Of a DNA stretch of 64,000 bases, positions 46,858-56,487 are shown one piece after another (position 1 is the stretch's first letter; every line of letters starts with the position of its first letter). The translations under genes were made by a program, and so were the position numbers. Source of the DNA: Sphaerospermopsis torques-reginae ITEP-024. Its GTDB lineage: Bacteria; Cyanobacteriota; Cyanobacteriia; Cyanobacteriales; Nostocaceae. The stretch spans positions 5,190,443 to 5,254,442 of the forward strand of contig NZ_CP080598.1 in the NCBI RefSeq assembly GCF_019598945.1, in the 5' to 3' direction. Below the pieces are notes generated by a model. It did not search any database and was not told the origin of the DNA. It was given only the letters and a program-made list of their open reading frames with translations.

Positions 46858-46910
46858 TGAATCAGGATGTCCAGGATTAAAGGATTAACAGGATGGAATA
46901 TCTGTTTTCA
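46858..46910. repeat. Dispersed repeat (ATCCTGTTCATCC type)
   Basis: tcaggatgtccaggatt...aacaggatg, reverse complement of the core in the direct repeats at 62960-63030 and 63639-63709. Confidence 0.6.
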
Positions 46911-47045
46911 TCCTTGTTAATTGCTATTTTATTTCTGTCTCTGTGCAGTTAGGTGATTTTTATATTATTCTATTGTCTAATCTCCGGGATCACTTTACTC
47001 TGATAGTATATTTTGCTAATCTAAAGACCTAATTTTTATACCAAT

Positions 47046-47783
47046 ATGCAGATGAGAGCAACTACCACTAATGTTCATAATAAACCACCCACTCCCAAAT
47101 ATTCCCCATCTGTTCCTGTTTATGTGTACCGGGAATTAGTTGCAGAGTTACAAGCAGTACAAGCAAAGTTAGATGTAGTCACCAACCATAATCAAAAATT
47201 ATCCCAGGAAAATCAACAACTACGTCAAGAAATTAACAAACTTGTTCAGTCTTGTTTAGAACTGCAAAAGTTAGTAGATTCTTCTGCACCAAGTTCTCAA
47301 ACTCCACCAAGTACACCAAGTTCTCCAACTGTTCCTCCAAATCATGGTTATGTGAATAATACACAAAATAATACACAAAATAATAGACCAAATAATCAAG
47401 CTGCACCTAGACCTAATGTAACTGTAAAAAATATGCCTAAAGCTCAAGACAAAGTACGTAAAAACACTGGAAGTAAAGTTCCTAAAAAGAAGACAGTTAA
47501 AACAGCACCTCCCCCACGTCAACCAACTTCCAAACCACCGAAAAAAGTCCGTCGTGAGGTTATTTCTGTACCTGTGATGGATATGAATTTTCCGGTATCA
47601 GAACCAATGTATATAGAAGAACAAGAAGTACATTATTATTTACCCCTAGAGTCTGAGTCTAGGGGGTTGAATGGTTGGTGGTTGTTTTTTACTATTGTGT
47701 TTATTATGATTGGTGGGTTTAGTGCGGGTTATTTGATTGTACGTCCTTTTTTACAAAATCAAGGTCAAAATAGTAGTCAGTAG
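47046..47783 (+). CDS. Coiled-coil protein with C-terminal membrane anchor
   Basis: 245 residues (ATG 47046; an in-frame ATG two codons later). A coiled coil spans about 25-75 (LVAELQAVQAKLDVVTNHNQKL), followed by a Pro/Ser/Thr-rich and Asn-rich linker (80-135), a basic Lys/Pro stretch (135-175) and a single membrane segment near 215-237, with the final tail outside. No cleavable signal. Function unknown. A tail-anchored structural or septum-related protein fits, but this is inference. Followed by STRR. Confidence 0.6.
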   Translation: MQMRATTTNVHNKPPTPKYSPSVPVYVYRELVAELQAVQAKLDVVTNHNQKLSQENQQLRQEINKLVQSCLELQKLVDSSAPSSQTPPSTPSSPTVPPNHGYVNNTQNNTQNNRPNNQAAPRPNVTVKNMPKAQDKVRKNTGSKVPKKKTVKTAPPPRQPTSKPPKKVRREVISVPVMDMNFPVSEPMYIEEQEVHYYLPLESESRGLNGWWLFFTIVFIMIGGFSAGYLIVRPFLQNQGQNSSQ

Positions 47784-47884
47784 TCAGGAGTCAGGAGTCA
47801 GGAGATCAAGGAGTCAGGAGTTAGATAGAGGAAGTTAATAAACTAATTATTAATTACCAATTACCAAACCTCACAGATATGATG

Positions 47885-48688
47885 TTAAACTTTGACTGTA
47901 GCAACTGTTGGTAAGTTCACTTTTAAACGGTGAAACATTGCTTCTCTACCTTGGATTGCTAAGGTATCATCTAAAGGTGTCAGTTTAATTTCTTGTTGAT
48001 ATTTCAATTTTAACGCTGTTTGAATTAACCAATCTGCAACAAAGGGATTTTTTGGTAATAAGGGACCGTGTGAATAGGTTGCGATCGCATTTTGATAAAA
48101 CGCTCCTTCTGTACCATCTTCACCATTATTACCTAAACCATAAACTACTTTTCCTAAAGCTTCTACTTTTCCTAGTTTTGTTCTTCCTCCGTGGTTTTCA
48201 AACCCGACTAAATAAGGTTTTGTTCCTATCATTGCTTCTAGTTCTTGCGCGAGTCGGGAAGCGGTAACTTCTATGACTAAATTACCTATACAACGTTTAG
48301 TATTTTCTCCTGGATGAATAGAAACTAAGTCTAATATTCCTAAACCTTCTATTCTTTGTCCAAAACCTGGTTCGTAATAATGTCCTAAAAGTTGGGGTGA
48401 ACCACAGGTGAAAACTCCTGGTGTACCGTTTTCAATTTTATCTCGCATTGCGTCAGCTTTTGCACCTTGTAAGTCACGCATGACTATTTCTTGTTGACGA
48501 TCTTGCGCTCCTCCACCAACAATTATATCTACTGATTTTATATCATCTGCGGTGGCATTTTGATCTAATGGTATTACTTTAACATCATATCCCCGCCATT
48601 GGGCGCGTTTTTCTATGGTGATGACGTTTCCTCTGTCTCCGTAGGTACTCATGAGTTTGGGATATAACCAACCAATTATTATTTCCAT
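47885..48688 (-). CDS. gatD: Lipid II isoglutaminyl synthase, glutaminase subunit GatD
   Basis: 267 residues. CobB/CobQ-type glutamine amidotransferase (class I triad type) with the catalytic Cys95 in GVFTCGSPQLLGHYY and His near 212 in YSHGPLLPKNP. GatD supplies ammonia to MurT, which amidates the D-Glu of the peptidoglycan stem peptide on lipid II. MurT lies 2 kb away on the same strand (50723-52060), with other genes between, whereas in other bacteria the two are adjacent. Confidence 0.85.
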   Translation of the reverse strand: MEIIIGWLYPKLMSTYGDRGNVITIEKRAQWRGYDVKVIPLDQNATADDIKSVDIIVGGGAQDRQQEIVMRDLQGAKADAMRDKIENGTPGVFTCGSPQLLGHYYEPGFGQRIEGLGILDLVSIHPGENTKRCIGNLVIEVTASRLAQELEAMIGTKPYLVGFENHGGRTKLGKVEALGKVVYGLGNNGEDGTEGAFYQNAIATYSHGPLLPKNPFVADWLIQTALKLKYQQEIKLTPLDDTLAIQGREAMFHRLKVNLPTVATVKV

Positions 48689-48871
48689 CGTTTTACAGTT
48701 ATGTTTATTTTGGGTTTTATGTTAACTCATTTTTTGGAGTTTTCAATATTTTTTAGGTTATTTGTTTGGTGTTGCTATGCTAACAGAATAACGAACCGCA
48801 GAGACGCAGAGGAATTAAGGTTTAGTTTTTGAAGGTTATTTGGGGTTGGTTTTATTATTGATTTTTTTTAT

Positions 48872-49300
48872 TTATGAAGATGTAAAATTAGTATTTAGAA
48901 AATCAGCAGGTGTCATAATTAATATTTCTGCAAATTGGTTTAATACTAATAAATCTTGATCACCTGTTATTAAAAAATCAGCTTGAGCAGATACAGCAGC
49001 AGCTAAGATATGATAGTCTTTTATGTCTCTTAGTTGTGATATATCTATATCTAGAGAAATATTAGGACACGATTGTAAAACCTCTGTAGCAGCATCTAAT
49101 ATATCTTCTACAGTTAATCCCAGTGATTTTATTTTGGCTTGAAATTTAGTCCGTTTTAAAGTAGTTTCTAATTCTTGAAACAAGTCTGGAGATGCAAAAA
49201 TTGAAATTTGATTATTTTGGGCTAAAATTAGGATTTTGCGGGGTGTTCCTCCCCATAATAAAGCTGATATCAAAACATTAACATCTACAACTACTTTCAT
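48872..49300 (-). CDS. PIN-domain toxin (VapC-like)
   Basis: 142 residues. PIN fold with the acidic residues D7 (VVVDVNVLISAL), E44 region (FQELETTL), D93 (LRDIKDYHILAAA) and D113 (LITGDQDLL), the four that bind metal in RNase toxins. It belongs to the group of PIN proteins annotated as putative toxins of unknown target. The start overlaps the antitoxin stop by 4 bases (ATGA). Confidence 0.85.
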   Translation of the reverse strand: MKVVVDVNVLISALLWGGTPRKILILAQNNQISIFASPDLFQELETTLKRTKFQAKIKSLGLTVEDILDAATEVLQSCPNISLDIDISQLRDIKDYHILAAAVSAQADFLITGDQDLLVLNQFAEILIMTPADFLNTNFTSS

Positions 49301-49563
49301 TTTTTACCCCACAATTCTTCTCTCACTTCTTTGACTATTTCACTAATTTCTTCTAAGGTTGGTTGTTCTGGATCTGGTTCAGATTCATCAACTATTTGAA
49401 ATAACTCGTCTAGCGTTAGCTTTTTTTTGGTTTTTATCATCTTAATTTCATTTTCTGTTACAGAAATTTCATATTCTGAATTAGGTTGCAACTGCTGTAA
49501 TATCTCTGGAGGAATTTCTAGTTTTCCTTCTGAGGTAACTTTGGCAATTAGTTTAGTAATCAT
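49297..49563 (-). CDS. AbrB-like antitoxin of the PIN toxin
   Basis: 88 residues. Swapped-hairpin AbrB/MazE-type N-terminus (KVTSEGKLEIPPEILQQL), then an acidic, toxin-binding tail (EPDPEQPTLEEISEIVKEV). It precedes the PIN gene in the usual antitoxin-first order. Confidence 0.8.
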   Translation of the reverse strand: MITKLIAKVTSEGKLEIPPEILQQLQPNSEYEISVTENEIKMIKTKKKLTLDELFQIVDESEPDPEQPTLEEISEIVKEVREELWGKK

Positions 49564-49835
49564 TATTTACTCCTTTGCTTTTTTTGTGTAGCTTCTATTT
49601 TGATTATTAATATTATAATTCTCAGTCTGAATAATTATAACATAAATATTACACGATTGGGTAAAAATTCCTATTCAGTAGTTACTTTAATTTACAATCT
49701 CGCTTTTTTATTGTTTTACACCCTGTCATAATTAGTATTTTGGTTAATTTAGTATTTTTGGTAACAGTTTTTTTGAGCATTTTGTCACCATAATCACAAG
49801 TTATCGTAGTCAGTATCCTCAAAGGTAAATCAATC

Positions 49836-50615
49836 ATGAAACTAATTGAAAATCCCAATTTAACTGTAATTGCTGGTGAAAATGCGGTTTCCGTTTCTCA
49901 ACTACCTCCTATTTGGCAAAATATCGCTGCTGGAAAAGCAAATGTAGGTTTTAAAGATGTTGATGTTTATGTGAAAATGGCGCAGTTATTTCAATATAAA
50001 CTCGCGCAAGGTGATGTGGATTTATTTAATGAACGTCCAGAGTTAGCTGGTTGTAAATCTTCGTTTTCTCAGTTGTTTGGAAAGTTAGCTTATGAAACTT
50101 TGGAATTTTACGGAAATGATTTTTTAAAGGATCAATATCCAGATTTTCAAGAAATTTTAAAAGATGTAAAATCAAAGGGTTTAGAATATTCCAATGAAGT
50201 GAAGGTTGCTTTAATTGGAATTGACCTTTTTAACGAGTTTGGATATGATTTACCTGCAAGTTTTTATCATGTGCATTTAGCACCTATTTACCGAGATCAT
50301 GTATTTGAAGAACGCGCTTTAAGATTTGACAAACGGGATATTAAACATAAACGTTCTTGGGATGCAATTTTACACTCAGGTAAGGTTTTTGCAGTGCAAA
50401 TGAAGGTACAAAGCATTGCTTCAAAATATGGTTTTACCTATCATCACGGTTGCGGTTGTAATTCTCATTTATCTTCTATTGATATTTCTGAGGGAGATTT
50501 TAATTATGAATTATCTCCTGAAAAATATCAACGTTGGGTTAGAAGTTTTATTTGGACTGCTTGGTATGAATATGCTTTCTTTCAAATTGTTCCTAATACC
50601 AGTTATTTAGTTTAA
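49836..50615 (+). CDS. Conserved-looking protein of unknown function with Cys/His cluster
   Basis: 259 residues, no signal peptide or membrane segment. The middle and C-terminal parts are rich in aromatic residues. A cluster YHHGCGCNSHLSSI (about 203-216) has two Cys and three His close together and could bind a metal. I do not recognise the family. It is opposite in strand to murT and gatD, which it and the PIN module separate. A terminator-like hairpin follows its stop. Confidence 0.65.
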   Translation: MKLIENPNLTVIAGENAVSVSQLPPIWQNIAAGKANVGFKDVDVYVKMAQLFQYKLAQGDVDLFNERPELAGCKSSFSQLFGKLAYETLEFYGNDFLKDQYPDFQEILKDVKSKGLEYSNEVKVALIGIDLFNEFGYDLPASFYHVHLAPIYRDHVFEERALRFDKRDIKHKRSWDAILHSGKVFAVQMKVQSIASKYGFTYHHGCGCNSHLSSIDISEGDFNYELSPEKYQRWVRSFIWTAWYEYAFFQIVPNTSYLV

Positions 50616-50634
50616 GTTATTTCTCAGAATATTC

Positions 50635-50674
50635 AGATCCCCGACTTCTTTGAGAAATAGGGGATCTATTTTAT
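50635..50674 (+). terminator. Hairpin after the unknown gene (AGATCCCC repeat)
   Basis: Stem agatcccc / ggggatct enclosing cgacttctttgagaaata, followed by ATTTTATTT. Same repeat as 19700-19765; here placed as a terminator. Confidence 0.6.
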
Positions 50675-50722
50675 TTGATGTAACTCTTCAATTGTCAATT
50701 GTCAATTGTCAATTATCAATTA

Positions 50723-52060
50723 TTAAAGAATTTTGCTCCCTGTTAAAACTTCCCGCACTTCTAACATTGCTGAATAGGTAGGAAGAATATGCAAAGTTTC
50801 ATTTTTCGGGGTATGTTCTAAAGCTGTGTTAATAGCTTTCTTTAAATCTTCTTCAACAATTAAGTTAATTTTGCTGTCAATAGATTTTTCGCTATAACGC
50901 AATCTTAACGCCATATCATACACGCGATCGCCACTCACTATCAATGTTCCACCCCGTTCTACTAATTTCTCTGTATCTACATCCCAGATCCAAGATACAT
51001 CTGTTCCGTCAGGTGTGCGATCGTTCAAAACCATCAATGTAGTTTTATCTGTACTTTGAGTAACTACTCTAATAGTTTCATTTGTTCCTACAGGATTTTT
51101 TGATAATAAAATTCTCACTTTTTTCCCATCTATTACCAAATCTTCTGCACGTCCAAAAGCTGCTTGAAAATTATTAATTGTTTCTCTAATTTTCCCTTCA
51201 TTAACTCCTAATTCTTTTGCAGCAGTAGCAGCAGCTAAGGTATTATATTTATTGTATAAACCTACGAGAATTTGTGACCATTCACTACTTTCTAAACTGG
51301 GTTGACTCTTACTAAACCCACAACTAGGACAGGTGAAATCTCCTAAATGGGATAAATAAACCCCTTGATAATCTAAAGAATGTCCACATCTGGGACAATA
51401 AATAGAATCTACTGCATGAGGAATTGATTCTAAATAATTCTCTGGTTCATTTAATCCAAAAAATAGCACTTTTTGATTTAACTGTTGACCTAAATAAGAT
51501 AAAGTCGGATCATCAGCATTGGGAATAACTACTGTTGCTTCTGGTAAGGTTGAAATTACCTTTGTCCATTTTTTACTAATAGTATCAACTTCTCCATATC
51601 TATCAAGTTGATCCCGGAATAAATTTAAACAGATAATAATTTTTGGTTGTAAAGGTTTTAAAACCTTGGGAACGATATTTTCATCAACTTCTAAAATTGC
51701 ATAGTCAACATTTAAAGCACCTAATAAACTGGTATTTTCTATTAAAGCAGTCGCTAAACCATTCTCTAAATTTGCACCCGTAGAATTATGGGCAATTTTG
51801 TAACCTGTGCGTTCTAAAATTGTACATAATAATAGGGCGGTTGTGGTTTTTCCGTTTGTACCTGCAATTAAAATTACTCCGTTTTTAACTTGTTGACTTA
51901 ATAATTCTAACAGTCTGGGTTCGATACGTCGCGCAATAGAACCTGGTAATACACTAGCAGCACCAAGACGCAAAGAACGTACTAAAAATGTCACACTTTT
52001 AGCAATGGATACCGCTAAACCTAGTTTGACTCTATCTATAAGTTGTATTTTCTTTCCCAC
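50723..52060 (-). CDS. murT: Lipid II isoglutaminyl synthase, Mur ligase-like subunit MurT
   Basis: 445 residues. Mur ligase P-loop (IAGTNGKTTTALLLC, about 65-80), a Mur ligase-type central domain with CPRCGHSLDYQGVYLS and CPSCGFSKS (two zinc-binding Cys pairs, typical of MurT), and the C-terminal DUF1727-type region with DRTPDGTDVSWIWDVD. With GatD it amidates lipid II D-glutamate. The start is 30 residues upstream of the nucleotide motif, as in other MurT. Confidence 0.9.
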   Translation of the reverse strand: MGKKIQLIDRVKLGLAVSIAKSVTFLVRSLRLGAASVLPGSIARRIEPRLLELLSQQVKNGVILIAGTNGKTTTALLLCTILERTGYKIAHNSTGANLENGLATALIENTSLLGALNVDYAILEVDENIVPKVLKPLQPKIIICLNLFRDQLDRYGEVDTISKKWTKVISTLPEATVVIPNADDPTLSYLGQQLNQKVLFFGLNEPENYLESIPHAVDSIYCPRCGHSLDYQGVYLSHLGDFTCPSCGFSKSQPSLESSEWSQILVGLYNKYNTLAAATAAKELGVNEGKIRETINNFQAAFGRAEDLVIDGKKVRILLSKNPVGTNETIRVVTQSTDKTTLMVLNDRTPDGTDVSWIWDVDTEKLVERGGTLIVSGDRVYDMALRLRYSEKSIDSKINLIVEEDLKKAINTALEHTPKNETLHILPTYSAMLEVREVLTGSKIL

Positions 52061-52293
52061 AGCAGTTGTTATGTAATGTCTTTATTGGCAAATTTAATTT
52101 TGTCAGTTTAACCAATCTTGGTAAAAAATACCAGTCTGAAGATCAAAACTTTCTCTTCCCTGTTCCCTGTTCCCTGTTCCCTGTTCCCTTTCTTAAAGAA
52201 GTCGGGGATCTATCTACTAAAAGTCATGGTTAAAAAATAGCGTCCAGATGTAATTATATATCTAGGCAAAAGTGTTAAATAAGGTTTCTGTTG

Positions 52294-52884
52294 ATGAGTA
52301 GCATAAATTGGCTTTTTTTGCAAACTAACATAACTGCTAACTGGCGACGGTTGCTGTCAAAATGCCTATTATTGCTGCTTTGCCTATTTTTTGTAGGTAT
52401 ACAACCAGCTTTTGCAGGTATGAAGGATGACAGATACGAAGGTAATATTTTCGTGGTTTTTGCGGGAAATGGTTCTCTTGTTCCTCCCAAACTAACTTTA
52501 GCACAGACTTTAGCAGAACATAAACCCGCAATGCTGGCTTTTTATGTTGATGATAGCAGCGATTGTAAACAGTATGCGGTGTATATTTCCCAGACTCAAG
52601 CATTTTATGGACGTGCTGCGGAAATTATTCCTGTGAGTGTTGATACTATTCCCGTGAAGGACAGTTATGAACCGACAGAACCAGGATATTATTATTCTGG
52701 TGTTGTACCGCAGGTTGTTCTTTTTGATCAGTCAGGAAAAGTTGTTTTGAATAAAAAAGGTCAAGTACCTTTTGAAGAGATAGATGATAAATTTAGGGAG
52801 GTATTTAATTTGTTACCTCGTGATCAGTCTATTGAGTTCAAGCAGCGTTCATTTAATGAGTATAGCAGCGAGTTGAGCCAGTAA
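52294..52884 (+). CDS. Lumenal thioredoxin-like protein
   Basis: 196 residues from ATG 52294. A hydrophobic signal (about 20-42, ending AFAG) is followed by a thioredoxin-like domain with PAMLAFYVDDSSDC (one Cys only, so no CxxC) and VVPQVVLFDQSGKVV. The signal suggests export to the thylakoid lumen or periplasm. It resembles cyanobacterial proteins annotated as photosystem I accumulation factor. That assignment is from memory and is moderate. Confidence 0.7.
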   Translation: MSSINWLFLQTNITANWRRLLSKCLLLLLCLFFVGIQPAFAGMKDDRYEGNIFVVFAGNGSLVPPKLTLAQTLAEHKPAMLAFYVDDSSDCKQYAVYISQTQAFYGRAAEIIPVSVDTIPVKDSYEPTEPGYYYSGVVPQVVLFDQSGKVVLNKKGQVPFEEIDDKFREVFNLLPRDQSIEFKQRSFNEYSSELSQ

Positions 52885-53185
52885 AAATTTATTAGCAATT
52901 AGCACATTAATTTAGCAAATTTAGCAAATTTAGCAAATTATGGTGGGCATTGCCCACCCTGCTGGTTGCAAATTTTATGATTTTCATCAGTCTGGATAAG
53001 TAATAAACACAGATAAACGCAGATAAACGCAGATCATAGAAAACTATAAATTACTATAGATCAAGTTAAGTTAGGTGATAAATTTTTAGTTGGTTCTGAT
53101 ACTGCATTTTTCTTTTTACCAAGACATAATAGTTAAATTACTAATGACTAATAACTAATGACCAATAACTAATAACCAATAACTA
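52885..53185. other. Gap with STRR
   Basis: 301 bases. tagcaaattt repeats (52912-52937), ggtgggcattgcccacc palindrome (52942-52958), cgcagataaa units (53008-53033) and several ACTAATG/ACCAATA units (53140-53184). No gene. Confidence 0.6.
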
Positions 53186-53794
53186 ATGAACAAAGTTTAT
53201 ACTACGCTGGAACTCATTCAAATTTTAGCAGCAGAACGGCAAGCTTGCTTGAAAGGAGAACGCCTAAAGTTGGATGTGACGGTTTCAGGTAATCCAGTTA
53301 TAGACCAGTTTATCCCAACGGAAGGGCTACAAAAATTCACTGCTTATCAAGATTTTAAAGCTTCGATTCATGAATATCAACGAGAAAATCAAGTTTCTGG
53401 GATTGTCTGGAAAGATTTGACTGTAAAGGGTAAAACTTTCCATTATCCAGAGGTTGACGCGCAGTTAATAGCGTTAAATACTGATTTGGAAATATTGAAA
53501 GCTGCGAAAAATTCTATGTTGGAATTTTGGGATCAAGTTACAGCAGATATGGATTTATATTTAAGTGTTAGTAATGGTAAACAACACGAAAAAATCAATA
53601 AATTAGATGTTGAAAGAATAGCCCAAAGAACAGAATGGGCAAGTTTTTTAAAGTGGGAAAATGCGAATTTTTTGGAATTAATTTTACAAATGGGTTGGGG
53701 AAAACCAGAAGAAGCAGCCTATAAAAGAGGTAGACCACATTCTGGTAGTGAGTTTATTCATGCAGTTAACCCTGGAAATTATCCCATTGGGTAA
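53186..53794 (+). CDS. Soluble protein of unknown function
   Basis: 202 residues, no signal peptide, membrane segment or recognisable catalytic motif. A stretch VSGIVWKDLTVKGKTFHYPEVDAQL is well structured and typical of cyanobacterial uncharacterised proteins. Followed by an STRR cluster (53790-53830) of GGTAATT units. I cannot name a family. Confidence 0.6.
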   Translation: MNKVYTTLELIQILAAERQACLKGERLKLDVTVSGNPVIDQFIPTEGLQKFTAYQDFKASIHEYQRENQVSGIVWKDLTVKGKTFHYPEVDAQLIALNTDLEILKAAKNSMLEFWDQVTADMDLYLSVSNGKQHEKINKLDVERIAQRTEWASFLKWENANFLELILQMGWGKPEEAAYKRGRPHSGSEFIHAVNPGNYPIG

Positions 53795-53859
53795 TTGGTA
53801 ATTGGTAATTGGTAATTGGTAATTGGTAAACTTATTACTGTCACCTGTCACCTGTAACC

Positions 53860-54702
53860 TCATTTACTGGCTATTTTGATTAAGTTATCTAGTTCTTCCT
53901 GCATTTTATTTCTGACTAATTCATAACATTCATTAACATATTTGCGATCGCTTGCGGCTTCTTTTCCATAGCGTTCAAAGACAATGGGTGGACAAACTCT
54001 GGTATAGATACGGGCAGGTAAAGGAATATTCGGCAATGGTCCTACTGCTAAACCCCAAGGTAAACCTAAATAAACCGGAAACACTAAAGGATCAACATCA
54101 AACAACCAAGGCATTCCCCATTTATGGAATTGCTGCATAATTTTATACAAATCAGCCAAAACTATCAGGGTATCATGCGCCCCCCAGGAAATAGCCGGAA
54201 CAATGGGGACATTTTCCCGCAGTGCTAACTTAATAAAACCCCGACGTTCAGCAAAATATATTTGATCCCGCATTTGATGGGGTCGAAACACATCTTCCGC
54301 ACCACCAGGATAAACTAAGACACTAGCATCAGCCTTAAAAGCTGCGTAAGCCATTTTCGGATGTGCCATGATAGCGCCACCTTTCATGGCCATTTCCGCT
54401 GCTGGGGGAAAAACTTCCCAAACTTTGGGGTGCATCAAACCATAAATAGGTCTTTGTGTGCCAAACCGACGTAACCAGTCGTACAACATCATGGATGTAT
54501 CCGGGGATGCCAAACCGCCATTGTGAGAACCGACAAACAGAACTTTTCCCTCTGGGATATTGTCCCAGCCACTGGTTTGCACTCGAAAATAGTAGTTATA
54601 TAAAAAACCCAAAATAGGCATGAGGTTTTCAATGAACTTTGGATCTCGCTCGTCCAAAGACCATCCTAGTTTTTTGTTTTGGGTGTGTTGTAGTTGAAAC
54701 AT
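53860..54702 (-). CDS. Membrane glycerolipid acyltransferase (PlsC-like)
   Basis: 280 residues. The acyltransferase block begins VGSHNGGLASPD, a variant of the HxxxxD motif, and continues with KGGAIMAHPKMAYAAF and VYPGGAEDVFRP in the place of motif III, then FIKLALRENVPIVPAISWGAH. These are the landmarks of the LPLAT/DGAT-like group that adds acyl chains to glycerolipids or wax precursors. Whether it makes phosphatidic acid or neutral lipid is not clear. The start is followed by STRR outside the gene. Confidence 0.82.
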   Translation of the reverse strand: MFQLQHTQNKKLGWSLDERDPKFIENLMPILGFLYNYYFRVQTSGWDNIPEGKVLFVGSHNGGLASPDTSMMLYDWLRRFGTQRPIYGLMHPKVWEVFPPAAEMAMKGGAIMAHPKMAYAAFKADASVLVYPGGAEDVFRPHQMRDQIYFAERRGFIKLALRENVPIVPAISWGAHDTLIVLADLYKIMQQFHKWGMPWLFDVDPLVFPVYLGLPWGLAVGPLPNIPLPARIYTRVCPPIVFERYGKEAASDRKYVNECYELVRNKMQEELDNLIKIASK

Positions 54703-54716
54703 GGAATTTTCAGGAT

Positions 54717-54893
54717 TTCAAGGAGTCAGGAGGCAGGAGGCAGGAGGCAGGAGGCAGGAGGCAGGAGTCAGGAGGCAGGAGGCAGGAGGCAGGAGTCAGG
54801 AGTCAGGAGTCAGGAGAAAGAATTAATTTTTCAACTTTTGCCTTTTGCCTTTTGCCTTCTTACTGTCACCTGTCACCTGTCACCTGTCACCTG
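54717..54893. repeat. STRR cluster
   Basis: About eleven copies of the GGAGGCA/GGAGTCA unit, then GTCACCT units (four, 54862-54888), in the space between divergently placed genes. Confidence 0.9.
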
Positions 54894-56321
54894 TTACTTC
54901 CAAGTACCGTGGAAACTATGGGGGATAACGCTGGGTAAACCCAGTTTACAAACAGGTTCTTCATTGAGGCGATCGCCATCAAATATCCAAACTTCGCTAC
55001 TATCGGTATTACCATCATAAACCACTGTCAACACCCAACCTTGCTGAGAGTTTTGAGTATCTTCAATATAAAGAGGTTCAGAAGGATAAAAATTTTCACC
55101 TAAGTTTGCTTCTATTAAATTTCCATTTTCATGATCAAAACGAGCAATACTATTTAATATCTCACCTTCTGTATCTGTTCCTTCCCGAAAAATAGACATA
55201 TAGCTATCACGAGAGAATTTACCGACATTTTTAGCTGGAACATGAGGAAATTCACAAGTTCTATTTAATAAAGTTGCAATTTCTTGTACTTTGCCAGTTT
55301 GCGGATTTAGTTGTACCCGTGTCAAGGAAGTTTTAGCAAAGGTGTGAGTTTCTCCTGTTGCTACTTCTCGCAAATATTCATTAGTTTGAAAATCATCATA
55401 TTTAGCAAAATCAACAATTACATTACCACTATCATCAACATATCCATTACTAAAATGCCACTGAAACCAAGGTTCTGTTTCTCCCCGACTGACTAAAGAT
55501 AAATTTTCTCTATCAATAACTATAATCTGATTTCCCTTTTCTGGTTGCCACGTTAAAGAATCACTGTAGCTACTCACCCCAAATAAAACAGGCCAAATAT
55601 TTAACTGCACCGCTGGAGCAAAAAATATTAAATATTGTCCTGCTAAAACAAAATCATGGATAATCGGAAAACCTGCTAACGTAAACTTTGCTTGTTGAAT
55701 AATTCTACCAGTAAAATCACTTTTATAAATATGCAATATGGCATTAAGTCCAGGAGTCATGCCAAAATTAAATATTTCTCCCGTTTGATAGTCAACTTTA
55801 GGATGAGCAGAATAAGGTTGTCCTTTAGTTAAACCACCTAAATTATTTAAACCTTTGGTTTCTAAAGTTTCTAAATCTAAAGCATAGGGGTTATCACCTT
55901 CCCAAAGTGCTAAAAGTTGCTCCGGTAATGCCAAAACCGAAGTATTTGCAGCGTTTTTCACTGGTTTTTGCCATTGATTCCAAATCGGACCCGGTGCAGT
56001 CATGCCATAATTACCATATAAGTATTTACCCGCAGCGGTTTCTTCTTGATAACCAGCAGTCTGCACATAGCGATAAACTCCCGTAGCACCTGCATCGGTA
56101 AAATGGACTGCTAAAATAGCCCCATCTCCATCAAACCAATGTCCTACCCGCATATTACCCCGTTCTAGTCTTGCTGATCCATTGCGGTATAATGTACCAC
56201 GTAAACCTTCAGGAATTTTACCCGCAATTATTGGTAATTGCGTGGCTGGAAATTCTTTTGCAGGTTGGGATATGGCTTTTGCCCAAGTTTTTTTACTTGA
56301 CTTTTTTTCAATTGTCTGCAT
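54894..56321 (-). CDS. Carotenoid cleavage oxygenase
   Basis: 475 residues. The beta-propeller family with the four iron-ligating His: SAHPKVD (about 165-171), IHDFVL (about 230), WHFSNGYVDD (about 297) and SFHGTW at the end. These enzymes cleave carotenoids or apocarotenoids, using O2, to give retinal or related aldehydes. It is closest in pattern to apocarotenoid 15,15'-oxygenase of Synechocystis (Diox1). Start chosen at MQTIEKKSSKK. Confidence 0.9.
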   Translation of the reverse strand: MQTIEKKSSKKTWAKAISQPAKEFPATQLPIIAGKIPEGLRGTLYRNGSARLERGNMRVGHWFDGDGAILAVHFTDAGATGVYRYVQTAGYQEETAAGKYLYGNYGMTAPGPIWNQWQKPVKNAANTSVLALPEQLLALWEGDNPYALDLETLETKGLNNLGGLTKGQPYSAHPKVDYQTGEIFNFGMTPGLNAILHIYKSDFTGRIIQQAKFTLAGFPIIHDFVLAGQYLIFFAPAVQLNIWPVLFGVSSYSDSLTWQPEKGNQIIVIDRENLSLVSRGETEPWFQWHFSNGYVDDSGNVIVDFAKYDDFQTNEYLREVATGETHTFAKTSLTRVQLNPQTGKVQEIATLLNRTCEFPHVPAKNVGKFSRDSYMSIFREGTDTEGEILNSIARFDHENGNLIEANLGENFYPSEPLYIEDTQNSQQGWVLTVVYDGNTDSSEVWIFDGDRLNEEPVCKLGLPSVIPHSFHGTWK

Positions 56322-56487
56322 AGTAATTTTACTGTATAGGTTTTTGTTTGTAATTACGATTTCTTAACAATTACCGATTAAAGTATGTATTGTCAAAAGA
56401 CCGCTAACCCCCTACTGACTCCTGCCTCCTGCCTCCTGACTCCTGACTCCTTACGTTTGATTGTACCTATAGTTTAAATGTAAAGCA

